A DNA stretch of 44,929 bases, taken from Rhodovastum atsumiense. GTDB lineage: Bacteria; Pseudomonadota; Alphaproteobacteria; Acetobacterales; Acetobacteraceae. A program made the position numbers and the translations under genes. Positions 17,206-24,900 of this stretch are shown in pieces. A model generated the notes under the pieces. It saw only the letters and a list, made by a program, of their open reading frames with translations. It did no database searches and was not told the DNA's origin. The DNA is taken from positions 1-44,929 of the forward strand of contig JAMFSE010000111.1 of the NCBI GenBank assembly GCA_026225115.1, read 5' to 3'. The stretch's first letter is position 1. Each line of letters opens with the position of its first letter.

Positions 17206-18597
17206 ATGCGCAAAATTCTTCTGGCCTCAGTGGCCACCATGGGCGTGACGCTCGCAATGTCCGGCGGCGCCAAGGCGCAGCCAGTGAAGCCGGTGGCTCC
17301 AGGCACAATGGTCGTTCACTTCAACGGCTATTTCCAGTTTGAGGTCGGCAACACCGGCTCCAGCTACAACAACATCACCACCTCCGCCGGCACTTACAAG
17401 CTGAACCCGGTCTCGAGCATTGGCGATTTCCGGCTGTATCCGGGTTTCGACGCGCAAACGGTTAACGGCCTCGATTACGGTGTCGCCACCGACATCCGCA
17501 CCGGCTACTCCTCCGCTGGCGTCGGTCAGAACGGTAAAATAACGACCACCACCACGAGCACGACCACGGCAACCACCAAGGCTGGCAAAACCACTTACAC
17601 AACCACCAGCACCAGCGTCACCGGTGGCCAGAGCGGCCTCTACGTTAAACGCGCTTACGGCTACCTCGGCGCGCCGGCCTACGGCTTCGTCCGCTTCGGC
17701 CAGACCGACAGCGCCACCACCTTGCTGCAAAGCGGCGTGGTCGAGGCCTTTGGCGACGGCGGGCAGTGGACGCTCGAAGGCGGCCAGGCGATCATGTTCC
17801 CGAGCAACGCGGTCCCCGCCGGCAGCAACCAGTTCATCTACGCCGACCAGGCTGCGGTCTATTCCACCGATAAAGTGGTCTACATCACCCCGGTTTTCGC
17901 CGGCTTTAGCGGCGTCGCCGGCTATGAACCGAACTCGGACGGCCTGAAGGAAGGCTATAACAGCTGCGCTTCCGCCACCTCGACCTGCGCGGCTCTGTCC
18001 TCCTCCCCTGTCGCCGGTGACATCGGCAGCCGCCGGAAAAACACCTTCGACGTCGGCGGTCAGTACCTCGCCACCGTCGACGGCTTTAAAATCAAGGCCG
18101 GCGTCACCTACCTGAATGGCTCCCCGGTCTCCTATGATGGCCCGAAAGTCACCTCGGGCGCGCTCGTCAACGGCTACGACAACCTCAGCGTCTGGCAGGC
18201 TGGCGGCCAGGTGACCTTTGCCGGCTTGACCCTCGGCGCCAACATCAAGGGCGGTCAGCTGCTCGACGGTTACGCCTTCAAGCCGAAAGGCTCGCGCGAC
18301 GCGCTCGCCTATACGCTCGGCGCCAGCTACGTGATCGGGCCCTATGTTCTGGGTGCGAGCTACTTCAACTCGCAAAGCGCCGGTACCGACTTCCCGACTG
18401 CCAAGGAAGCCCGGACCCTTAGCGAATACGGTATCGCAACCGGCGCCAACTATGTGATCAGCCCGAATCTCAGCCTGTTCACGCAGTATATGTACGGCCA
18501 CCGTCACCAGCCCGGCAACGCCACCACCACGCTGGTCAACCCGGCGGGCAACACCCAGGGGCAGAGCATCGCCCTCGGCGCGACCCTCAAATGGTAA
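17206..18597 (+). CDS. Outer-membrane porin
   Basis: A 463-residue protein with a signal peptide cleaved near GGAKA-QPVKP, alternating hydrophobic beta strands from FNGYFQFEVG onwards, and a C-terminal aromatic residue (ALGATLKW), as expected for a 16-strand trimeric porin. It begins MRKILLASVATMGVTL at ATG 17206, seven bases after AGGAGG. A Thr-rich, Ser-rich stretch at 112-138 (with Lys) is inserted in an external loop and is unusual. A strong terminator follows. Codon use is more uniform than in neighbours, as expected for a very highly expressed gene. Its substrate is not evident. Confidence 0.9.
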   Translation: MRKILLASVATMGVTLAMSGGAKAQPVKPVAPGTMVVHFNGYFQFEVGNTGSSYNNITTSAGTYKLNPVSSIGDFRLYPGFDAQTVNGLDYGVATDIRTGYSSAGVGQNGKITTTTTSTTTATTKAGKTTYTTTSTSVTGGQSGLYVKRAYGYLGAPAYGFVRFGQTDSATTLLQSGVVEAFGDGGQWTLEGGQAIMFPSNAVPAGSNQFIYADQAAVYSTDKVVYITPVFAGFSGVAGYEPNSDGLKEGYNSCASATSTCAALSSSPVAGDIGSRRKNTFDVGGQYLATVDGFKIKAGVTYLNGSPVSYDGPKVTSGALVNGYDNLSVWQAGGQVTFAGLTLGANIKGGQLLDGYAFKPKGSRDALAYTLGASYVIGPYVLGASYFNSQSAGTDFPTAKEARTLSEYGIATGANYVISPNLSLFTQYMYGHRHQPGNATTTLVNPAGNTQGQSIALGATLKW

Positions 18598-18633
18598 CCG
18601 GCTGAACTTCAGTCTTACCGTCTAAACAAAACG

Positions 18634-18661
18634 GGGTGGCGGGAAACCGCCACCCTTTTTG
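18634..18661 (+). terminator. Rho-independent terminator of the porin gene
   Basis: A perfect 9-bp stem GGGTGGCGG (18634-18642) / CCGCCACCC (18647-18655) with a GAAA tetraloop, followed by TTTTT. It starts 36 bases after the porin stop. This is a textbook intrinsic terminator. Confidence 0.95.
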
Positions 18662-18803
18662 TATCCGGCGGCCTTGCCCCTTGGCGAGACCCACCAGCGC
18701 AGCTAAACAGCAGCCAGTTCTAGATCAACAAAGCTGGAGCATGATTGACGCAAAGCAATCATGGACCGGGGGTTAGGCCAAATCGGCCCTGTGGAGACGT
18801 AAA

Positions 18804-19334
18804 TTGCGGATTTTGCTTAAAATTGCTGGTGTCACCGGAACCGCCCTCGGCCTGCTGGCGCTAAGCGCCTGCGGGAATTCCCAGCCCACCACCGCAACCG
18901 TCAACAATTACCAGACCCAGGGCCTGCCCGCCGGCCAGTCCGCCTCCGACAGCAAACCGCTAATCGTCCTTGGCGGGGGTAAAAGCGGCGGCAGCAGCGC
19001 CACCGGCATTCAGGTCAACGCCTATCTCTGGCGCGCCACGCTCGACACCCTCTCCTTCATGCCGCTCGTCTCCGCCGACCCCTTCGGCGGCGTCATCATA
19101 ACCGACTGGTACTCGCCGCCCGCCACGCCGGACGAGCGCTTCAAGGCCAACGCCTATATTCTCAGCCAGCAGATGACCGCCAACGCCATCCAGGTCTCGC
19201 TGTTCCACCAGGTCCTGCAAAACGGCCAATGGGTCGATGCCGCCGTCGACCCCGGCACCGTCAGCGGCCTGGAAGACCGCATCCTGTCCCGCGCCGCCGA
19301 CCTCCGCGCCGCCGCGGAGAACACAACGGACTAA
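18804..19334 (+). CDS. DUF3576 domain lipoprotein
   Basis: A 176-residue lipoprotein starting at TTG 18804, which has GGAG seven bases upstream; no ATG fits. The signal ends in LLALSAC with Cys23. The core GIQVNAYLWRATLDTLSFMPL, then SADPFGGVIITDWYSPP and DERFKANAYIL, is the DUF3576 signature found in alphaproteobacterial envelope proteins. The C-terminal half has a helical tail (ISLFHQVLQNGQWVD). Its function is unknown. An AT-hairpin repeat begins right at the stop codon. Confidence 0.9.
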   Translation: MRILLKIAGVTGTALGLLALSACGNSQPTTATVNNYQTQGLPAGQSASDSKPLIVLGGGKSGGSSATGIQVNAYLWRATLDTLSFMPLVSADPFGGVIITDWYSPPATPDERFKANAYILSQQMTANAIQVSLFHQVLQNGQWVDAAVDPGTVSGLEDRILSRAADLRAAAENTTD

Positions 19335-19396
19335 AGAAAGCAGTTCTTTTTCTGAAGAAAAAGAACCAAAAAGACTTTTTTTAATTTGGGCCACGG
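19335..19396 (+). repeat. Dispersed AT-hairpin repeat, copy 3
   Basis: TTCTTTTTCT-GA-AGAAAAAGAA (19344-19365) followed by CCAAAAAGACTTTTTTT and ATTTGGGCCACGGG. It is nearly identical to copy 1 in the arm and begins at the stop codon of the DUF3576 gene. It probably ends that transcript. Confidence 0.85.
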
Positions 19397-19435
19397 GATT
19401 GGTCGCGTGAGAGCCCCGGACCTAAAAAAACCCGT

Positions 19436-19460
19436 CATGGCCTGCTCGATGGGCCATCCA
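19436..19460. repeat. Short REP-like hairpin
   Basis: ATGGCC (19437-19442) pairs with GGCCAT (19452-19457) in a context CATGGCC...GGCCATCCA that resembles the palindrome at 34322-34344. It is a decayed member of a palindrome family common in alphaproteobacterial intergenic DNA. Confidence 0.5.
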
Positions 19461-19472
19461 GGCAAGCCTCGT

Positions 19473-19584
19473 CGAGGCTGTTTCAGAAGTTGCTCCGGTG
19501 AGTCGCATGGCGGTGATTTTGAGCACCGGAGCGCAGAAAATCACCGTCAGGCGGCCTCCGGAGTAGACTTCTGGAACAGCCTCG
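19473..19584. mobile_element. 112-bp MITE-like long palindrome
   Basis: The terminal inverted repeats CGAGGCTGTTTCAGAAGT (19473-19490) and ACTTCTGGAACAGCCTCG (19567-19584) match at 17 of 18 positions. The arms continue inward imperfectly to GGTGATTTT (19512-19520) and AAAATCACC (19537-19545), so about 48 bases per arm are nearly complementary around a 16-base loop. The loop carries CACCGGAGC (19524-19532), the exact complement of GCTCCGGTG (19492-19500) in the left arm, giving an A-B-A'-B' order. The right end abuts the stop codon of the next gene. No transposase is present and no target duplication is obvious. Confidence 0.65.
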
Positions 19585-20049
19585 CTATCCCACCGTCACA
19601 ACAACAACATGATCCGCATCCACTTCCTGCAGGCTCTGGAACAGCGCATTAATCGCATCCAGCATCATGTCCCCCGCCTCCTCTTCCTCCTCTTCCGTGA
19701 AATCCTCATAGACTTCACGAAGCTCTTCCTCGGAAAAATTATCCGGGCTCAACCGATCAAGATATTTCTCTTTCTCGTCGGCCGTCAGAATGAAAACCGT
19801 CGACTCCACCGCCTCGGAAATATCGGCGACAATTTCATTCTCGCCAGTCTCCAGATCAATATCGTAATCATCCGCCAGCACCGGCAACAGCACGTTGAAC
19901 GTATCGCCATCCCAATCGTAATCGGCAACCGAGCTGCCGTTCGCTGAAAGAAAACTTATATAGGCCTGCGGATCGTCATCGGAAGCCGCTTCGACCAGCT
20001 CGCCCAGATCAACTTTCGCTAGTCGCGTGAAGGTTACGCTGGTTGCCAT
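19585..20049 (-). CDS. Acidic hypothetical protein
   Basis: A 154-residue acidic protein with no signal peptide. It begins MATSVTFTRLAKVDLGELVEAA, has a poly-Glu run near residue 120 (DFTEEEEEEAGD) and a hydrophobic end (DADHVVVVTVG). Many Asp/Glu residues (DYDWDGD, ADDYDIDLETGENE) could chelate metal or mimic nucleic acid. I recognise no family. An ATG at 20047-20049 with weak upstream signals is the start; the stop touches the 112-bp palindrome. It precedes metZ-side sequence with 117 bases between, so no operon is evident. Confidence 0.6.
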   Translation of the reverse strand: MATSVTFTRLAKVDLGELVEAASDDDPQAYISFLSANGSSVADYDWDGDTFNVLLPVLADDYDIDLETGENEIVADISEAVESTVFILTADEKEKYLDRLSPDNFSEEELREVYEDFTEEEEEEAGDMMLDAINALFQSLQEVDADHVVVVTVG

Positions 20050-20166
20050 CTTGGCGCTCCTGTAAATTTCCCAATCGCCTTTCGAGCATTCTTATCAGCG
20101 CGATTCACCGCTGCCAACGCAAAATGCAACGCCGGAAAATTCTTATCAGCAGCTACAGGCCGGGCA

Positions 20167-21351
20167 TCACACCGCGTCCAGCGCCCGACCCAGGTCATCG
20201 ATCAGATCCCGCACATCCTCAAGCCCGACGGACAGCCGGATAATCCCATCCGTAATCCCCAGTCGGCCGCGCTCTTCCGGGCCAATCCGCATATGCGTCG
20301 TCGTCGCGGGATGCGTCGCAAGCGACTTGGTATCGCCAAGATTATTGGAAATAGTAACGATCTCCAGAGCATTCAGCAGCCGGAACGCCGCCTCTTTCCC
20401 GCCCGCAACCTCAAACGCAACCAAGGTCCCGCCGCCCGACATCTGCGCCATCGCCAGCGCATGCTGCGGATGCGATTCCAACGTCGGATACAGGCAGCGC
20501 GAAATTTTCGGCGAGCTTTCCAGGAATTTCGCTACCGTCTCCGCATTGGCCGATTGCGCCTGCACCCGCAGCCCCATCGTCTCCAGCCCCTTCAGAATCA
20601 CCCAGGCATTGAACGGCGAGAGCGTCGGTCCGGTATTGCGGAAAAACGGCTGGTAAACCTCGTCGATCCATTTCTGGCTGGCGAGAACCGCGCCGCCCAG
20701 CACCCGGCCCTGGCCATCCATATGCTTGGTCGCGGAATACACCACCACATCGGCGCCGAACTCCAGCGGCCGCTGCAACAATGGTGTTGCAAACACATTA
20801 TCGACCACCACAATCGCCCCGGCCGCATGCGCCAGCGCACACACCGCCCGCAGATCGATAATATCGAGCATCGGATTGGACGGCGTCTCCAGCAGCACCA
20901 GCGCCGTTTTTTGCGACAACGCGATCGCCCATGCGCTGAGGTCCGCGCCGTCCACGAACACCGCCTCAATCCCGTATTGCGGCAGCAGCGTGCTCACAAT
21001 CCAATGGCACGATCCGAACAGCGCCCGCGACGCCACCACCCGGTCGCCGGCCTTCAGCGCGCTCAGCATCGCCGAATGCACCGCCGCCATGCCGGTCGCC
21101 GTACAGCGGCAGGCTTCCGCCCCCTCGATTTCCGCCAGCCTGGCCTCCAGCATCGCAACCGTCGGATTGGAGAAGCGGGTGTACTGATAATGCTGGATCT
21201 GATTGGCAAACACCGCCTCCGCCTGCTCGGCATTGTCGTACACGAAGCCGGAGGTCAGAAACAAAGCCTCGGAATTCTCCGCCATGTTGCTGCGGATACG
21301 CCCGGCATGAATCAAATTCGTAGCGGCGCGACGTGGGGATTTTTCAGTCAT
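20167..21351 (-). CDS. metZ: O-succinylhomoserine sulfhydrylase
   Basis: A 394-residue Cys/Met-metabolism PLP enzyme. The PLP lysine is Lys209 in YSATKHMDGQGR; the family pattern HYQYTRFSNPTVAMLEARLAEIEGAE and DNVFATPLLQRPLEFGAD are present. The N-terminal SPRRAATNLIHAGRIRSNMAENSEALFLTSGFVYDNAEQAE matches the MetZ branch and not cystathionine gamma-synthase. It makes homocysteine directly from O-succinylhomoserine and sulfide. It is preceded by a SAM-II riboswitch, so SAM should repress it. Confidence 0.95.
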   Translation of the reverse strand: MTEKSPRRAATNLIHAGRIRSNMAENSEALFLTSGFVYDNAEQAEAVFANQIQHYQYTRFSNPTVAMLEARLAEIEGAEACRCTATGMAAVHSAMLSALKAGDRVVASRALFGSCHWIVSTLLPQYGIEAVFVDGADLSAWAIALSQKTALVLLETPSNPMLDIIDLRAVCALAHAAGAIVVVDNVFATPLLQRPLEFGADVVVYSATKHMDGQGRVLGGAVLASQKWIDEVYQPFFRNTGPTLSPFNAWVILKGLETMGLRVQAQSANAETVAKFLESSPKISRCLYPTLESHPQHALAMAQMSGGGTLVAFEVAGGKEAAFRLLNALEIVTISNNLGDTKSLATHPATTTHMRIGPEERGRLGITDGIIRLSVGLEDVRDLIDDLGRALDAV

Positions 21352-21415
21352 CTACGGGCTCACTTATCCAGAAGCGCCCGGCCATACGGAAGTATCGGGG
21401 GTGGTGCCCCTTAAG

Positions 21416-21470
21416 CCTCTTTAGCGCGTTTATTTAGCCTCGCCGCAATCCGGCCGGACAAATCACGAGG
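21416..21470 (-). ncRNA. SAM-II riboswitch upstream of metZ
   Basis: Read leftward, the RNA begins CCUCG (21470-21466), continues UGAUUUG, loops through UCCGGCCGGAUUGCGG, then CGAGG, CUAAAUAAACGC and GCUAAAGAGG. The CCUCG/CGAGG stem, the GAUUU and UUGC loop segments and the 3' GCUAAAG, which forms the pseudoknot, are the conserved parts of SAM-II (metA motif), at the family's usual length of about 50 nt. It ends 64 bases before the metZ start. It should bind S-adenosylmethionine and reduce metZ translation. Confidence 0.9.
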
Positions 21471-21480
21471 GTACGCCTTC

Positions 21481-21509
21481 GCCGTAACGCGCCCGCCTTG
21501 CACGGTCAA
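21481..21509 (-). promoter_or_regulatory. Candidate sigma-70 promoter of metZ riboswitch
   Basis: On the minus strand TTGACC (21509-21504) is followed after 17 bases by TACGGC (21486-21481). The -35 matches five of six, the -10 is poor. The expected transcript start (about 21474) is a few bases before the riboswitch, which fits. Confidence 0.35.
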
Positions 21510-21514
21510 TGCCA

Positions 21515-21532
21515 GGGGGCTATCACGCCCCC
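21515..21532. other. GC hairpin between metZ promoter and tRNA-Gly
   Basis: GGGGGC (21515-21520) pairs exactly with GCCCCC (21527-21532) around TATCAC. It has no T-tract on either strand, so it is a structural or regulatory hairpin and not a clear intrinsic terminator. Confidence 0.35.
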
Positions 21533-21534
21533 GA

Positions 21535-21559
21535 GAGACTGTTTCAAAAGCCTCTCCGG
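21535..21559 (+). repeat. Half-copy of the 112-bp element end
   Basis: GAGACTGTTTCAAAAG followed by CCTCTCCGG aligns to the left end of the element at 19474 with 20 of 25 identical positions. It ends one base before the tRNA-Gly gene starts. It might be a remnant of a related insertion beside the tRNA, or chance similarity between hairpins. Confidence 0.4.
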
Positions 21560-21633
21560 GCGGGTATGATGTAATGGTAGCCTGTTAGCTTCCCAAGCTT
21601 GATGCGCGGGTTCGATTCCCGCTACCCGCTCCA
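21560..21633 (+). tRNA. tRNA-Gly (anticodon CCC)
   Basis: A 74-nt cloverleaf with encoded CCA. The acceptor stem GCGGGTA/TACCCGC is perfect and the T arm GCGGG-TTCGATT-CCCGC is perfect. The anticodon loop is TTCCCAA, giving CCC. The D stem ATGT/GCCT has a T-C mismatch and the anticodon stem TTAGC/GCTTG has a T-T mismatch plus a T-G wobble, so this copy is slightly degraded compared with usual tRNA-Gly(CCC) (ATGT/GCAT and CAGC/GCTG). It may still be functional. The last 49 bases overlap the antisense end of the metallo-hydrolase gene. Confidence 0.88.
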
Positions 21634-22637
21634 GAATTTTGCGCCCGCTGCGCAAACCGGCGCGTCTCGCCCACATCCAGCGTAATGAACGCCTCATCCG
21701 CCACGCCGGCCGCTTCCCTCGCCGCCGCCAGATCGATTTCCGGCTGGTCGATCCCTTCCCCGGTCAGCTGAAACGTCTGCATATGCATGCCGATCGCCTG
21801 GGCTCCGCCCAGATCTAGAAAAGCCTGCACCGCATCCGCCGGGTTCATATGCACCGCCTGCATGAACCAGCGCGGCTCATAAGCGCCGATCGGCAGCAGC
21901 CCGATATCCGGCCCCCCAAGCCGCTCCCCAATTTCTGCAAAAAACCTGGTGTACCCGGTATCGCCCGCAAAAAAGATTTTGATCCCCCGATGCTCGAGCA
22001 TGAATCCGGCCCAAAGAGTCTCATTGCGGTCCCAAAGCGAGCGCGCCGCAAAATGCCGCGCCGGCGTCGCGGTAACGCGGGTCTCACCCAGGCCATGGGT
22101 CTCCCACCAATCGAGCTCCACCGCACCCGGCAGGCCTTTGCCCGCCAGATAATTCGCATTCCCAAGCGAGGTTACGATCCGCATGCCCGGAAACCGCCGC
22201 CGCAGCTTCCGCAACGAGGCCAGATCCATATGGTCGTAATGGTTGTGAGACAGCAGCACCAAATCGATCTTCGGCAGATCCGCAAGGGCAATCCCGGGGT
22301 CCCGGACCCGCTTCGGCCCGGCGAAAGACACCGGCGAACAGCGCGAGGAGAACACCGGATCCGTCAGCAGCGTCAAACCCGGCAGCCGGACCAGAAAACA
22401 GCTATGCCCGATAAAACTCACATCCGCGGACCCCGCCTCCACCTCACCGCCGGGCGGCGGATAGAATGCATTCTCGACATGCTTGGGCCACTTGGTCCAA
22501 TCCGCCGGATTACCCCGCAGCCGGGAGAGGAAGAACGACAGCGTACTTCTGCGCTTGCCCGTAGGAGACGCTCTTACCGCCGGCTCAGGATTGAAAAAAT
22601 GCGTGCCATCATAATGGTCGGAAATCGAGTAAGCCAT
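21585..22637 (-). CDS. Metallo-beta-lactamase-fold hydrolase, NAPE-PLD-like
   Basis: A 350-residue MBL-fold protein. The zinc motif is SHNHYDHMD (130-138), with later metal ligands in FAGDTGYT (223-230) and YEPRWFMQAVHMNPADA. The layout and the N-terminal segment match the NAPE-PLD / UlaG-type group, which hydrolyses phosphodiesters of lipids. Where the family often has a His in GIHWGTF, here GMHMQTF. The last 16 residues (SGAGSGNRTRASSLGS region) are read antisense through the tRNA-Gly gene, a typical sign of a gene running into a tRNA. Confidence 0.83.
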   Translation of the reverse strand: MAYSISDHYDGTHFFNPEPAVRASPTGKRRSTLSFFLSRLRGNPADWTKWPKHVENAFYPPPGGEVEAGSADVSFIGHSCFLVRLPGLTLLTDPVFSSRCSPVSFAGPKRVRDPGIALADLPKIDLVLLSHNHYDHMDLASLRKLRRRFPGMRIVTSLGNANYLAGKGLPGAVELDWWETHGLGETRVTATPARHFAARSLWDRNETLWAGFMLEHRGIKIFFAGDTGYTRFFAEIGERLGGPDIGLLPIGAYEPRWFMQAVHMNPADAVQAFLDLGGAQAIGMHMQTFQLTGEGIDQPEIDLAAAREAAGVADEAFITLDVGETRRFAQRAQNSGAGSGNRTRASSLGS

Positions 22638-22796
22638 TTCCTGAATATAGGTCGGGCCCCGGCCAAAGAAACCTTACAACCTTACACAGGATCAATATTT
22701 GTACCATTGTTAAAGCGCCTGCGCTTTGGCAGATGTCTTTCACATGAACTCCGCCGGATATTCGTCACCGTCCTGAGTTTAACCCGGAGGTTGGCC

Positions 22797-24806
22797 TTGT
22801 TGCGACATCCAGTTCAAGCCGCATTATACGCCCTGGTCATATTGCTGGGCCGGTTGCATGCGCCGTTTTCCATCGCCTTAGGTCAAATGCCGCCGCCGCC
22901 CGGAACCTATCACACCAGTTGGGTCGGCAATTCATTCGGCGGCAACGGCGCGAAGGAAAACGAAGGTGCCGGCTTCCAATTCAACGGCTACGGCTATTGG
23001 GTACAGGACGATGTCGATGCCATGGCGGTATCTCCCGACGGCACTGTTTTCAACACTGCGCCCTGGGATGAAGGCGGTCACGGAATCGGACTCTATAAGA
23101 ACGGCCACGCCAGTCGTATTCCTATCATCGCACCGTCAAGCACGGGAAAATTCGGCCCCGGCTTTAATACCTCCGGACCCGCCATTTGCGTGGACGGACG
23201 GTATTACTACGCCATAAATCGTCAAAATGAATTGCTCCGCTTCTCCTGGACACCTGGAGATATCGATTCAACCGTCTACCTCGGCCAAACCGTGCTGCCC
23301 GAAACCGCGACCAGCATGGCGTGCCGTAAGAACGAGATCGCCGTCAGTTATGCTGACAAGCTTGAATATCGCAATGAAACGACCTTGGCGGCCGAAGCAA
23401 GCTATGACATCGCCAATGTAACCGCGATGCTCTTCGCGGCGGACGGAAGCATCTGGGTGGTGAAAGCCGGTTCAATACGGCATCTGACACCCAATGGAAC
23501 CGATACCGGCGTCATCCTGCCCGGCATCGGAGACCCAACCTCGCTGGCCTGGGCTAATAACGGTTGGTTGATCGTTACCGATAACGGCCCCGCGCAGCAG
23601 GTGCTTTTCTTCGATGTTTCGGCAGCGCCTAAGCTTGCAGGTACGTTTGGCGCAAAAGGCGGATTATACGCCGACATTCCAGGATCTGTTGCGCCCGACA
23701 AATTATTTGGCCTGCGCGGTGCCGGAATGGATACGCAAGGAAATCTCTACGTAGGTATGAGTTTCGGCGACAGCGCGGCTTCGAATGCCTTCATCGCGGC
23801 TTACACCTTGCCCAAGGATTCTCTATCCCCCGGCAATTTGCTCTGGCTGCTGTACAATGCCTCCTGGCTTAATACATCCGGATTCGAACCCGGCACGGAC
23901 GGCACCGGCGTCATCAGCACAACGACGACATGGAAGCTGAATTATAAAAATCAGACGCCCGGCTCAGAGGCCAGTCTGCAAGCCATTACGCTGGATCCCT
24001 TCAAATACCCCCAGGATCCCAGGCTGCAGACCGGGTTCTCAATGCAACCGCGCCTGGTTAAGGGCACAAAACTGGTCTACGCGATCCCGCAGGTGAAAAG
24101 CTTCCTGCTGGTTTTTGCAAACACGCCCGGCTCAGAGATTCTGCATCAGGTTGCGGCAACCCCCGCTAGCGCCTGGTCCTGGTTCATCGATGACGATGGA
24201 AATATCTGGGATGCGGACGGGCCCCAAATCAGAGAATGGCCGGTGCTTTCAGTAAGCGATGGAATTCCAAATTACGATTGGAAACAGCCAAGGGTCTGGC
24301 CGCGGCCGGACGATTTCCAGGCCGTGACAAGACTGATCTACAATAAAGCCACAGACAGCCTCTATCTCTTTGGTTTTCTGCAAAATCAGCCGATCGCCTC
24401 AGGCTCCGTCACGACCGCCGGCATTGCTGCACGGCGCTATGACGGCTGGCTGCACGGCACTCAAGAAATCGTTTGGACCAACGCAGCACTGCCGACCACA
24501 ACCGCCTATGCAAACGGCGGCTTCACCCAGTTGCCGGCCAAGGCTGTTAGTCTGGCTGGAGACTATATTTTTGCCGGCATGGTGAAGAACCAGAAGCCGG
24601 CCGTCAACCCGATGGTCTGTATTCTGGATGCGAAGTCCGGGAAATATATCGGCACCTTGACCGCCGGCCCCGAAGTCGGGGGCATCGGCGGCTGGGAGGA
24701 CATGCTGGGTTCCGTAAATGCGATGCGTCGCGACGACGGGGAATACATCGTACTTGTCGAAGACGATTGGCGCGGGAAAAACATCATGTTCCGGTGGACC
24801 CCGTGA
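22797..24806 (+). CDS. Secreted beta-propeller-like protein
   Basis: A 669-residue protein with start TTG 22797, six bases after GGAGG; the frame is open further upstream but that part is the antisense of the hydrolase. A hydrophobic signal follows (LYALVILLGRLHAPFSIALG). The mature part has repeated blade-like motifs: DGTVFNTAPWD, DGRYYYAINRQNE, ADGSIWVVKAG, NNGWLIVTDNG, TQGNLYVGM, DDGNIWDADGP, TDSLYLFGF. This is an NHL/SMP-30-like propeller, but no family is recognised. Third positions are less GC-biased than in housekeeping neighbours. It precedes a glycosyltransferase, so it may act in polysaccharide or surface binding (inference). Confidence 0.75.
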   Translation: MLRHPVQAALYALVILLGRLHAPFSIALGQMPPPPGTYHTSWVGNSFGGNGAKENEGAGFQFNGYGYWVQDDVDAMAVSPDGTVFNTAPWDEGGHGIGLYKNGHASRIPIIAPSSTGKFGPGFNTSGPAICVDGRYYYAINRQNELLRFSWTPGDIDSTVYLGQTVLPETATSMACRKNEIAVSYADKLEYRNETTLAAEASYDIANVTAMLFAADGSIWVVKAGSIRHLTPNGTDTGVILPGIGDPTSLAWANNGWLIVTDNGPAQQVLFFDVSAAPKLAGTFGAKGGLYADIPGSVAPDKLFGLRGAGMDTQGNLYVGMSFGDSAASNAFIAAYTLPKDSLSPGNLLWLLYNASWLNTSGFEPGTDGTGVISTTTTWKLNYKNQTPGSEASLQAITLDPFKYPQDPRLQTGFSMQPRLVKGTKLVYAIPQVKSFLLVFANTPGSEILHQVAATPASAWSWFIDDDGNIWDADGPQIREWPVLSVSDGIPNYDWKQPRVWPRPDDFQAVTRLIYNKATDSLYLFGFLQNQPIASGSVTTAGIAARRYDGWLHGTQEIVWTNAALPTTTAYANGGFTQLPAKAVSLAGDYIFAGMVKNQKPAVNPMVCILDAKSGKYIGTLTAGPEVGGIGGWEDMLGSVNAMRRDDGEYIVLVEDDWRGKNIMFRWTP

Positions 24807-24900
24807 CCATCCTGCTTCGATCGAAATTGCGGAAGGTTTGCGTTGGTCCTACGCACCGTGATCTTATAGCCTGAATACGCGATCGCAAGGAGCACGGAGC

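Noticed and set aside
17227-18507. Long open frame antisense to the porin.
   Set aside because: No motif and Gly/Ala/Val-rich mirrored composition; the porin has signal, ribosome site and terminator.
21849-22796. Upstream extension of the beta-propeller frame.
   Set aside because: It is only the antisense of the hydrolase gene and lacks a ribosome site; GGAGG before 22797 marks the start.
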